The position numbers were made by a program, and so were the translations under genes. Positions 7,990 to 15,402 of a DNA stretch of 64,000 nt are shown here, piece after piece; position 1 is the first letter of the stretch, and each line of letters starts with the position of its first letter. Origin of the DNA: Limosilactobacillus sp. WILCCON 0051 (GTDB taxonomy: Bacteria; Bacillota; Bacilli; Lactobacillales; Lactobacillaceae); contig NZ_CP154878.1 in assembly GCF_039955095.1 (NCBI RefSeq), positions 124,001 through 188,000 on the forward strand, read 5' to 3'. Under the pieces are notes generated by a model. The model worked only from the letters and a program-made list of their open reading frames with translations, was not told where the DNA came from and searched no databases.

Positions 7990-8333
7990 ATCGGTGACTA
8001 ATCGGCTACATGTAGTGACGTATCGGCGGTTGTCCGGCTACGAGTAAGGTCTCATTGGTGCTTGCCTGACGTTTGGACAGCTGACGGGTTTGCATCGGTG
8101 GTTGTCCGACTGCCGGCAAGGTTCCATCGGCGGTTGATCAGCTGCGGGTAGGATTACATTGGTGGTTGCCTGACGTTTGGACAGCTGACGGGTTTGCATC
8201 GGTGACTATTCGGCTACATGTAGTGACGTATCGGCGGTTGATCAGTTGCGGGTAAGGTCTCATTGGTGCTTGCCTGCCATTTGGACTGCCGATAATGTTC
8301 CGTTAGTGGTTGCCAGAATGTCCGCATCAGTTA
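7990..8333 (+). repeat. Nested higher-order repeat (32+32+40 = 104 bp)
   Basis: A degenerate unit starting ATCGGYGGTTG or ATTGGTG begins at 7990, 8022, 8054, 8094, 8126, 8158, 8198, 8230, 8262 and about 8302. The start-to-start spacings repeat as 32, 32, 40, so three 104-bp super-units are present. The first and third super-units share details (GGCTACATGTAGTGACG) that the second lacks. Confidence 0.75.
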
Positions 8334-8501
8334 ATTTGTCATCCTTTAGTCAATCTATTGAATCCGTCATTGGTTAGCCAAATGGTTGCGGGATTGCCTG
8401 GTTCGATTTGAAAATGGCGCTTTTTCATTTTGCGTCAAGCCAGCTGGGGCGATTCATCTTATAATTAAGCCAAGCATTGATAAAACGAGAGGAGTAATTT
8501 A

Positions 8502-9050
8502 ATGAAAAAAGCATATTTGATTCATGGGACCTCTACTCGTGATGATGACTGGTTCCCATGGCTGGAAAAAGCGGCCCGGCCGGCAATTGAACTGGATCGT
8601 CTCTGGCTGCCGGATCCGTTTACCCCGCAACAGGCAGCATGGGATCAGGCAGTTGATGATCAAATCAAGGCCGAAGATGGGATTACGCTGGTAGCGCATA
8701 GTCTGGGCTGCATAACGGCAGTACGCTGGCTGGCTCGTCATGACGTCAAGAACGTGGGCCTGCTTTTGGTGGGGGCATTTGATCAGCCGCTGCCAAACTA
8801 TGCCGGACTGGATGAATTCATGCAGGACAGTGTTGATTATCGCCAGGTACGGCCAAAGATCAGCCGTGCGACCGTGATCGTAGCGCAAAATGATCCGATC
8901 GCGCCTTATCAATTCGGGGTTGCCATGGCCAATCAGTTAGGTGCCAAGCTGATCGTGCGTCCTGATGGCGGGCATTTCCTAACCAGCGATGGCTTTACGG
9001 AATTTCCGCTGGCGTTGACGGAATTGAAGCGGATTGCCGGCGTTGATTGA
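8502..9050 (+). CDS. RBBP9/YdeN-type alpha/beta serine hydrolase
   Basis: 182 residues. LIHGTSTRDDDW at the N-terminus, nucleophile elbow VAHSLGC (Ser near 68), acid in QNDPIAP (Asp near 130) and catalytic His in DGGHFL. Size and motif order match the small RBBP9/YdeN serine hydrolases, whose natural substrates are mostly unknown. GAGAGGAG precedes the ATG. A TATAAT box lies at 8460. The 3' end of the gene is included in a tandem repeat that continues beyond the stop. Confidence 0.85.
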   Translation: MKKAYLIHGTSTRDDDWFPWLEKAARPAIELDRLWLPDPFTPQQAAWDQAVDDQIKAEDGITLVAHSLGCITAVRWLARHDVKNVGLLLVGAFDQPLPNYAGLDEFMQDSVDYRQVRPKISRATVIVAQNDPIAPYQFGVAMANQLGAKLIVRPDGGHFLTSDGFTEFPLALTELKRIAGVD

Positions 9051-9185
9051 CTGGGCTGGGTGGCACTTGCCAGATTCAACTCAACAAACATTATTTTGTA
9101 ACTGCCGGCGTTGAATAACGGACTGGGTGGCGTTTGCCAGATTCAATTCGACAGGCATTATTTAGTAATTAGCGGTGTTGACTGA
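9036..9185 (+). repeat. 67-68-bp tandem repeat overlapping the hydrolase 3' end
   Basis: GCCGGCGTTGA begins at 9036 (last codons of the hydrolase) and 9104; a diverged third start, AGCGGTGTTGA, is at 9171. The units share GGGTGGC, TTGCCAGATTCAA and CATTATTT. The gene end has apparently been duplicated outward into the spacer. Confidence 0.65.
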
Positions 9186-9235
9186 CTGGCTCCTGCAATG
9201 GCATTCTTATTAAGATCCATTGCACCATAATCCTC

Positions 9236-9275
9236 AAAAAAATCCGCCACGCTGCTGACGTGACGGATCTTTTTA
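9236..9275. terminator. Bidirectional terminator between convergent genes
   Basis: AAAAATCCGCCACG and CGTGACGGATCTTTTT form a stem with A- and T-runs at both sides, between the hydrolase and the convergent cfa gene. Confidence 0.75.
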
Positions 9276-9324
9276 TCCAGTTTTGGCGATTCATCCCCTG
9301 CTGCCATAAGCGCGGGTAGTTAAT

Positions 9325-10506
9325 TTAGTGCTTGTTGCTCATGTAGTCGCGCGTCATTGGCAGGTTCTTGCCGGATGCGCCTTTAGTAATCAGAAACTGC
9401 ATAACGTCAATATTGCCGGATTCAAACGAGGCCGCGCATGCCTGCAGATACAGATCCCACATCCGCGTGAATCGTTCACCCATCATGTCTTGAATGTGGG
9501 CCCGGTGTGCGTTGAAGTTCATGTCCCAGATTTCCAGGGTGCGCTGATAGTGGCGCCGCAGCATTTCGATATCAGCAATCTGCAGGTTGTTTTCAACGAT
9601 ATGGCCAACCATTTCCTGCAGCCCAGGGACATAGCCGCCAGGGAAGATGTACTTGTTGATCCAGCCGTTGTAGGCCCCGCCTTGCTGCCGCGTGATGCCA
9701 TGAATCAGTGCCACGCCGTCGTTGGTCAGGTAGCGGGCAACGTCTTTAAAGTACAGGCCCAGATTCTCCTTGCCGACGTGTTCGAACATCCCCACGGAAA
9801 CGATGTAGTCCCATTGTCGATCGCCCAGTTCACGATAGTCCATCAACAAGACCTCGGCCACGTCCTGCAGGTGTTCTTTTTCAATCGTGTTCTGCACCAA
9901 CCGATACTGTTCCTTGCTCAATGTAACGCCGGTAACTTTCAGCCCGTATTCGCGAGCAGCCGTCAGCATCAGGGTGCCCCAGCCACAGCCGATGTCAAGC
10001 AGCGTCTTGCCTGGTTGCGGGTGGAGCTTGTTGATGATGTGGTGCACCTTAGCCATTTGAGCAGCCTTCAGATCATCGTGGTTGCCATTGGTAAAGTAGG
10101 CACATGAATAGGTCAGCGTGTCATCCAGCCACAGCTTGTAAAAATCGTTGCCGACGTCATAATGGCTCTGGACGTCACTGGCACTTTCCTTTTCGCCATG
10201 CCCCTGTTTAGGCAGCACATGGCGGAACTTGCTGCTGCGCATAAAGCTGTCTTTGCTTTCGTAGGCCGATTCAATGACTTTTTGAATGCTGCCGTCAATT
10301 TCGATTTTCTTATCCATGAAGGCCTCGCCTAAAGCGATTGAAGCGTTTTTGGTCAGGTCGCGCACTGGGATCTTCTCGTTGAACCGGATCGTTGCTTGCG
10401 GCTCGCCATTGCCGTAAACGACTGAGGAACCATCCCAGAAAACAATTTTGACAGGGATGGTAAATGAGCGACTCAGCAGGACTTTATAAAACGTCTTTTC
10501 CAACAT
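9325..10506 (-). CDS. cfa: Cyclopropane-fatty-acyl-phospholipid synthase
   Basis: 393 residues from ATG at 10506 (AAGGAAAA upstream; an in-frame ATG further out at 10581 has no better site and gives an unusual N-terminus). Class I SAM methyltransferase core with [11 protein letters not shown], preceded by [27 protein letters not shown], a Cfa signature, and followed by SVGMFEHVG and the C-terminal Cfa helices. It adds a methylene from SAM across the double bond of membrane acyl chains, a known acid and stress response in lactobacilli. It is divergent from the AI-2E transporter gene. Confidence 0.95.
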   Translation of the reverse strand: MLEKTFYKVLLSRSFTIPVKIVFWDGSSVVYGNGEPQATIRFNEKIPVRDLTKNASIALGEAFMDKKIEIDGSIQKVIESAYESKDSFMRSSKFRHVLPKQGHGEKESASDVQSHYDVGNDFYKLWLDDTLTYSCAYFTNGNHDDLKAAQMAKVHHIINKLHPQPGKTLLDIGCGWGTLMLTAAREYGLKVTGVTLSKEQYRLVQNTIEKEHLQDVAEVLLMDYRELGDRQWDYIVSVGMFEHVGKENLGLYFKDVARYLTNDGVALIHGITRQQGGAYNGWINKYIFPGGYVPGLQEMVGHIVENNLQIADIEMLRRHYQRTLEIWDMNFNAHRAHIQDMMGERFTRMWDLYLQACAASFESGNIDVMQFLITKGASGKNLPMTRDYMSNKH

Positions 10507-10588
10507 GAAATTTTCCTTCTTTCCAATCCATATGCACGTTATTATACACCCCACAGTAAAATTAGGCGGAATTTGAATCATAACATGC

Positions 10589-10594
10589 TATACT
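10589..10594 (+). promoter_or_regulatory. Extended -10 box of the AI-2E transporter gene
   Basis: TGC-TATACT, an extended -10 element, 34 bp before the ATG. No convincing -35 box. Confidence 0.4.
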
Positions 10595-10627
10595 TAGGCT
10601 AAATTGTCTAAAAATAGGAGGGATTAG

Positions 10628-11656
10628 ATGGTCAATGCATGGCATCGATTCATCGACAACGTACCATTGCGGCGCTTTGCCGTTTTGGCACTGCTGATCT
10701 GGGTGCTCTACTTGATGCGGGGCATGCTAAGTACGATTCTGCTGACGTTTATCTTTACATACATTGTCGTGCACTGGGTTCGCTTCGTTCAGCGCTGGAT
10801 TCCCAGACTGCCCTCGCTGCTGGTAGTCCTGGCAACCTATGTCGTTTTGATTGCGGCTGTTTATTTTGCGGTAACCAAATACTTGCCGCTGCTGATCAAT
10901 GAAATCATCAAGATGGTCAATTCGGTCTTGAAATTTTATCAGTCGCAGGATGGCTATTGGCTGATCAAGCAGCTTAATCACTATATTAGTGCCAGTACCG
11001 TAACTGCGCAGGTCAAGCATGGGATTAATCTGGCCTTTTCAACTTTAACCAGTCTGACGAAGATGGCAGTGACGTTCTTCATGTCATTTATTCTGAGTTT
11101 CTTTTATACGATTGAGCTCAAGCAGATGTATTCGTTCAGTCGGCTGTTTTTGACCAGTGATCTGTTCAGCTGGCTGTTTGAGGACATCTACTTTTTTGGC
11201 AAGAAGTTTGTCAATACGTTTGGGGTGGTCTTAGAGGCGCAGTTCTTCATCGCGCTTTGCAACACGGCGCTGACGACGATCTGTCTGATGTTTATGCATA
11301 TGCCGCAGATTCTAGCGTTGGCTTTGATGGTCTTTATCTTCAGCCTGGTGCCGGTTGCCGGGGTGATCATCTCACTGATTCCTTTGAGCATGGTTGGCTA
11401 TTCGGTTGGCGGCATTCGCGATGTAATCTATATCATCATTATGATTATTGCAATTCACGCGCTGGAATCATATGTCTTGAATCCCAAGTTTATGTCCAGC
11501 CGTACGGAACTGCCGATCTTTTATACGTTCGTCGTACTGCTGGTCAGTGAAAAGCTGTTTGGTACCTGGGGCTTGATCGTCGGTGTGCCGATTTTTACTT
11601 TCCTGCTTGATATCATGGGCGTAAAGTCGATTGGAGACAAAAAACAAAGTGAATAG
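10628..11656 (+). CDS. AI-2E family transporter (PerM-like membrane protein)
   Basis: 342 residues with about eight membrane segments. Paired N-terminal helices, a central soluble stretch (about 95-135), and a C-terminal half with SLVPVAGVIISLIP, the ESYVLNPKFM motif and GTWGLIVGVPIF, all typical of the AI-2E/PerM family. Members are called autoinducer-2 exporters from one E. coli case, but several act as Na+/H+ antiporters, so the substrate is open. AGGAGGG lies about 8 nt before ATG. A terminator follows. Confidence 0.9.
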   Translation: MVNAWHRFIDNVPLRRFAVLALLIWVLYLMRGMLSTILLTFIFTYIVVHWVRFVQRWIPRLPSLLVVLATYVVLIAAVYFAVTKYLPLLINEIIKMVNSVLKFYQSQDGYWLIKQLNHYISASTVTAQVKHGINLAFSTLTSLTKMAVTFFMSFILSFFYTIELKQMYSFSRLFLTSDLFSWLFEDIYFFGKKFVNTFGVVLEAQFFIALCNTALTTICLMFMHMPQILALALMVFIFSLVPVAGVIISLIPLSMVGYSVGGIRDVIYIIIMIIAIHALESYVLNPKFMSSRTELPIFYTFVVLLVSEKLFGTWGLIVGVPIFTFLLDIMGVKSIGDKKQSE

Positions 11657-11664
11657 GTTTAATG

Positions 11665-11697
11665 ACCAGCCTTGATGAAAATCGGTGCTGGTTTTTT
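11665..11697 (+). terminator. Terminator of the AI-2E transporter gene
   Basis: ACCAGC-x-TTGAT pairs with ATCGG-x-GCTGGT, followed by TTTTTT. Confidence 0.75.
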
Positions 11698-11720
11698 AAT
11701 CCAACTGGTGCAGCCGGCTT

Positions 11721-11918
11721 GAGCGGTTTAAGGTTTTCGCCATCGTGGTCGCTAATTGGGTTATGATGAGACAATGTAGGGCAGCCGAGCGATTCCAGCT
11801 CTTCATTAACGTGGCTGCTGCCTGAGTTACGATGAAGCGATGCAGGGCAGTCGAGCGATTTAAACTTTCCGCCATCGTGGCTGATGCCTGAGTCATAATG
11901 AAGCGATTAAGGACATCA
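11721..11918 (+). repeat. 66-bp imperfect tandem repeat, three units
   Basis: Units begin GAGCG at 11721, 11787 and 11853, exactly 66 bp apart, sharing GCCATCGTGG or similar and a TATGATGA/CGATGAAGCGAT segment. Confidence 0.7.
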
Positions 11919-12029
11919 TCGTTAGGAAACTGCTCTTGATTGTCGATTTGACGTTTCAGCTGCTTGTTAAAATGTTTAGCAGATGAAATATACAAAGATT
12001 CTTGTATAAAACGTATGACGGAAATATCA

Positions 12030-12284
12030 TTACCTACTTTTATCGAAAAAGCGATGTATAGTAGGTAAAATTCGTTGTATAAAACTGTTTTCAGAGACAA
12101 TCCGGGTGTGTCTTACCTACTTTTATCGATAAATTTCAATATAGTAGGTAACTGGTTAAGACCAATTGGCGAGAATATACAAAATTACCTACTATTAGCA
12201 AAAAATTCGGCAATAGTAGGTAAAATTGCCAAGATCGGTTATACATTACCTACTATTGCCATGAAAACGCAAAATAGTAGGTAA
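12030..12284. repeat. Array B: four 39-bp palindromic elements
   Basis: Elements at 12030-12068, 12113-12151, 12185-12223 and 12246-12284, each TTACCTACT, 21 bp, AGTAGGTAA. Gaps are 44, 33 and 22 bp. The first element is nearly the reverse complement of the last element of array A, and the similarity continues into its outer flank (TATGACG-rich), so the arrays are diverged inverted relatives on either side of the 8.5-11.7 kb genes. Confidence 0.85.
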
Positions 12285-12298
12285 ATCGTGGATGAGTG

Positions 12299-12530
12299 GC
12301 ATCAAGCTTGACGATGGAGTAAATGGTAAAACTGCTGATGTCTACCGCTAGCCTAACAACAGTGGCATCAAGCTTGACGATGGGGTAAATGGTAAAACTG
12401 CTGATGTCTACCGCTAGCCTAACAACAGTGGCATCAAGCTTGACGATGGGGTAAATGGTAAAACTGCTGATGTCTACCGCTAGCCTAACAACAGTGGCAT
12501 CAAGCTTGACGATGAGATAAATAACAAGTC
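12299..12530 (+). repeat. 66-bp tandem repeat, three full units plus a partial
   Basis: GCATCAAGCTTG recurs at 12299, 12365, 12431 and 12497, exactly 66 bp apart. The first three units are almost identical (one A/G change), the fourth is cut and diverged. Near-identity suggests recent expansion. Confidence 0.9.
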
Positions 12531-12612
12531 GGCCGATGCTCAATGGCGATAAGGCGAGCGGAACGTGAATAGTTGACTCGTACTCCTATTAGGCTGGGAT
12601 TTGGCAGCTTTG

Positions 12613-12762
12613 GTTTACAATTGTAATTACGGGCAATCCATGAAGTTGATCTGAGAATATAAGTTTACAAATGTAATTACGGGTAATCCATGGCGTTGAT
12701 TTAAGAATAGAAGTTTACAAATGTAACTATCAATGATCCATGCAACTGATCTGAGAATGACG
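12613..12762 (+). repeat. 50-bp tandem repeat, three units
   Basis: GTTTACAA begins at 12613, 12663 and 12713, followed in each by TGTAA, an AATCCATG or GATCCATG word and a GAGAAT or AAGAAT word. Units diverge progressively. Confidence 0.75.
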
Positions 12763-12957
12763 GTAATTTGAGAATGGTGGTGCTGTGCAGTGCGAGACGG
12801 TTGCGGATTGTTGCCTTTTAACTTAAGGGGTGCACGATTAATGATCATGATGAGTTCGTGAACAGATTGATAATTGTTATTCACTATCAAAATCAGCTGC
12901 CTTGAATTGTTGATTAAGACAAAGTTAAAAATAAATTAAAAAACGTGTTGACTTTCT

Positions 12958-12986
12958 AATTGAGAATCAGTAGACTAAAACACATC
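12958..12986 (+). promoter_or_regulatory. Promoter of the liv leader and operon
   Basis: TTGACT (12958-12963), 17-bp spacer, TAGACT (12981-12986). It lies 38 bp before the leader peptide ATG. Confidence 0.7.
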
Positions 12987-13023
12987 AAATATTTACTACG
13001 GCAAAAGAAAGGAGCCATGGATC

Positions 13024-13113
13024 ATGAAAAAGCAATTATTCGTACAACTCAACAACATGGCTCTTCAATTGAACGCCCTACTGCTACTGCAGGTCAAGGA
13101 CCCGGTTGCTTGA
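13024..13113 (+). CDS. Leucine-rich leader peptide of the liv operon
   Basis: 29 codons: MKKQLFVQLNNMALQLNALL, continuing LLQVKDPVA. A strong AAAGGAG site precedes the ATG. Eight of the first 22 residues are Leu, with CTA-CTG-CTA-CTG in a row (13078-13089). A strong terminator follows 70 nt after its stop, then livJ. This is the classic layout of a ribosome-stalling attenuator that reads leucyl-tRNA supply. The ORF is too short for usual gene callers; the role is inferred from layout and codon content. Confidence 0.75.
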   Translation: MKKQLFVQLNNMALQLNALLLLQVKDPVA

Positions 13114-13158
13114 TTAAGCACTTTTGCTGATCAGCGATTGAGCCCTTATTTCTGTTGG

Positions 13159-13224
13159 CATGGGGGCCGATCGATACCGGTTGAGAAAAGCCCTCATTCC
13201 ATAGCGGATGAGGGCTTTTCTTTT
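13159..13224 (+). promoter_or_regulatory. Transcription attenuator of the liv operon
   Basis: Terminator: a 13-bp perfect stem, 13184-13196 with 13207-13219, then TTTTT. A competing arm ATGGGGGC (13159-13166) can pair with GCCCTCAT (13189-13196) and so block the terminator; an upstream GCCCTTAT (13141-13148) could in turn sequester that arm through two G-U pairs. These pairings were worked out by eye. Confidence 0.7.
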
Positions 13225-13299
13225 TGCCTTAGATGCGTTTGACAGATATTTGATTGATTGAATGATGAGAAAAAGATTAAAAATAGGGGAGCAAGGCTT

Positions 13300-14490
13300 A
13301 TGAAGATTAAAAGCAAGAAAACAGGAATTGCCGTAATGATGGCAGCGATGACGATGATGGCAGCGGGCTGTTCCGCGACTGGCTCACAAAAAGGCAACTC
13401 GGCTTCGGGCAACACCATTAAGATTGGGGTCAACATGGAACTGTCTGGCGCGGCAGCTGGCTATGGTCAACAAGAAGAAAACGGGATCAAGCTTGCCGTT
13501 CATGACATCAATAAAAACGGCGGCATCAAGGTTAACGGCAAGAAGATGAAGGTCAAGATCGTTACTCGCGACAACAAGACCTCAACTTCCACGGCGGCTT
13601 CGGTTGCTTCACAGTTAACCAACAAGGACAAGGTTGTCGCTACGGTCGGTCCAGCAACGACCAACGCGGCTACGGCAGCCATTCCAAACCAGACTAAGGC
13701 GCAGGTGCCACTGGTTTCACCAACCGCGGCTGATCCAAGCTTTACGCGGACTAAGAAGGGCGGCGTTCAAAAGTACGTCTTCCGGGCCCAGGCACAAAAC
13801 AACTATCAAGGTCAGGTGGCAGCCAACTTTGCCAACGATCATTTAAAGGCCAAGCGCGTTGCTATCTTGGCTGACAACTCCAGCGACTACGGAACGGGAC
13901 TTGCCAAAGCCTTTAAGAAGAACTTCAAGGGTACGATCGTTTCAACGCAGTACTTCCAAGAAGGCGACAAGGACTTTAGCTCTTTGATCACGGCTATCAA
14001 GAACAAGAAGATTGATGCCATCTACGTTCCCGGCTACTACTCTGAAGTCGGCGTAATTATCAAGGAAGCGCGTGAAGCAGGCATTACGGCACCAATCGTT
14101 GGTTCTGGTGGGATGGCAGATCCAAAGCTTGCTAAGATTGCTGGCGATTCAAATGCAACCAACGTTTACTACACGACGCCATTCTCCACGATTACGGCGG
14201 CAAAGAACGCAGAAGCTCGCAAGTTTATGAAGGAATACAAGGCTAAGTACGGTCAGACGGCGCCAACCTACTCTGCATTAGGTTACGACGCGACGATGAT
14301 GGTTGCCAACGCCATCAAGAAGGCTGACTCAACCAACTCCAACAAGATTACGGATGCCTTGGCCAAGACTAAGAACATGAAGGGTGTTACTGGTACGATC
14401 ACGGTCAACAAGCACCACGATCCACAAATGAAGATGTCGGTTGAACAAATGACCAATGGCAAGGTTGTCGCCGGCTACACTGTTAAGTAA
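13300..14490 (+). CDS. livJ: Branched-chain amino acid ABC transporter, binding lipoprotein
   Basis: 396 residues from ATG at 13300 (GGGGAGC about 7 nt upstream; an earlier in-frame ATG at 13258 lacks a site). Signal peptide with lipobox MAAGC near residues 20-24, so it is anchored outside the membrane. The mature part is a type I periplasmic-binding fold: IKIGVNMELSGAAAGYGQ, VATVGPATTNAA, SDYGTGLAKAFKKNF and the ALGYDATMMVANAI helix, typical of LivJ/Leu-Ile-Val binding proteins. First gene of livJHMGF, downstream of the leucine leader and attenuator. Confidence 0.93.
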   Translation: MKIKSKKTGIAVMMAAMTMMAAGCSATGSQKGNSASGNTIKIGVNMELSGAAAGYGQQEENGIKLAVHDINKNGGIKVNGKKMKVKIVTRDNKTSTSTAASVASQLTNKDKVVATVGPATTNAATAAIPNQTKAQVPLVSPTAADPSFTRTKKGGVQKYVFRAQAQNNYQGQVAANFANDHLKAKRVAILADNSSDYGTGLAKAFKKNFKGTIVSTQYFQEGDKDFSSLITAIKNKKIDAIYVPGYYSEVGVIIKEAREAGITAPIVGSGGMADPKLAKIAGDSNATNVYYTTPFSTITAAKNAEARKFMKEYKAKYGQTAPTYSALGYDATMMVANAIKKADSTNSNKITDALAKTKNMKGVTGTITVNKHHDPQMKMSVEQMTNGKVVAGYTVK

Positions 14491-14512
14491 TTAAAGAAAG
14501 GGGGCACCAACC

Positions 14513-15391
14513 GTGCAAATCTTTATGCAGCAACTGATCAATGGTCTCTCGCTCGGCAGTATCTATGCGCTGTTGGCTCTGGGATACACGATGATCTACG
14601 GGATTGTCAAGATTATTCACTTCGCACATGGTGACGTCTACATGCTGGGGGCGTTCTTTGGCTACTATACGATCAACGTCTGGCATTTCAACTTTATCAT
14701 GGCGCTGTTTGGCTCAATGATCTTCTGCGCTTTGGTGGGCATGCTGATCGAGTTTGTCGCATATCGGCCGCTGCGTCATTCATCACGGATTGCCGTTTTG
14801 ATCACGGCAATTGGGGTGTCCTACTTTTTGGAAAACGGCATGTCGGTCCTTTTTTCAGGCGACACGCGCGATTTTCCTCAAGTCATCAAGCAGGTCAACT
14901 ATGAATGGTTTGGCATTCGCGTAACCAACGTCCAGCTGCTGATCTTTGTCACGACAATTATCCTGATGATCGTTTTGCAGCTGATCGTCAAGAAAACCAA
15001 AATGGGACGGGCAATGCGGGCGGCCGCGGCTGATCCGGTGGCAGCGGAACTGATGGGGATCAACATCAATGGCACGATCTCATTTGTCTTTGCAATCGGT
15101 TCGGCAATGGCTGGGGCGGCTGGCGTCTTGATCGGGCTCTACTACAACTCGATTGAACCGACGATGGGGATGACGCCGGGGATCAAAGCCTTTGTTGCAG
15201 CCGTAGTTGGTGGCGTCGGCTCCATTCCAGGGGCGGCAGTCGGGGCCGTGATTATCGGCTGTCTGGAATCAATGATGCAGGCAATTGGCTTCTCGGCATT
15301 CAAGGATGCGGCCGTCTATGTCGTTTTGATTATCGTATTGCTGTTCTTGCCGGCAGGTCTGTTTGGCAATAAGCAGCCGGAAAAGGTTTAG
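14513..15391 (+). CDS. livH: Branched-chain amino acid ABC transporter permease
   Basis: 292 residues from a GTG start (AAAGGGGGC about 8 nt upstream). About eight membrane spans; QLINGLSLGSIYALLALGYT at the N-terminus, HGDVYMLGAF and the GIKAFVAAVVGGVGSIPGA signature identify the LivH permease. It pairs with LivM to form the channel. Confidence 0.95.
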   Translation: MQIFMQQLINGLSLGSIYALLALGYTMIYGIVKIIHFAHGDVYMLGAFFGYYTINVWHFNFIMALFGSMIFCALVGMLIEFVAYRPLRHSSRIAVLITAIGVSYFLENGMSVLFSGDTRDFPQVIKQVNYEWFGIRVTNVQLLIFVTTIILMIVLQLIVKKTKMGRAMRAAAADPVAAELMGININGTISFVFAIGSAMAGAAGVLIGLYYNSIEPTMGMTPGIKAFVAAVVGGVGSIPGAAVGAVIIGCLESMMQAIGFSAFKDAAVYVVLIIVLLFLPAGLFGNKQPEKV

Positions 15392-15402
15392 GAGGCATGA
15401 GG

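Larger units (their letters stand above)
6983..8501. other. 1.5-kb gene-free, repeat-packed intergenic region
   Basis: I find no credible gene here. It contains a 118-bp tandem duplication, the first array of 39-bp palindromic elements and a nested 104-bp higher-order repeat. A promoter-like segment near 7087-7152 (starting GAAAATGGCGCTTTTT, ending TATAAT) recurs near 8409-8465 before the hydrolase gene, suggesting the repeat block was inserted by, or arose between, duplicated copies. Such spacing is unusual for a lactobacillus genome. Confidence 0.6.
11698..12950. other. 1.25-kb gene-free, repeat-packed intergenic region
   Basis: No believable gene. In order it holds a 66-bp imperfect tandem repeat, array B of 39-bp palindromic elements, a second unrelated 66-bp tandem repeat and a 50-bp tandem repeat, ending at the liv promoter. 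Reverse-strand frames are open across both 66-bp arrays only because 66 is a multiple of three. Confidence 0.6.

Noticed and set aside
9328..10107. 259-aa ORF antisense to cfa
   Set aside because: Shadow frame of a well-supported gene; no ribosome site and low-complexity His/Val/Gln composition.
11696..12100. 134-aa reverse-strand ORF across the first 66-bp repeat
   Set aside because: Same reason; starts inside array B and has repeat-derived composition without a recognised domain.
12253..12543. 96-aa repetitive reverse-strand ORF across the 66-bp repeat
   Set aside because: Open only because the period is a multiple of three; no ribosome site and it runs into the palindromic array.
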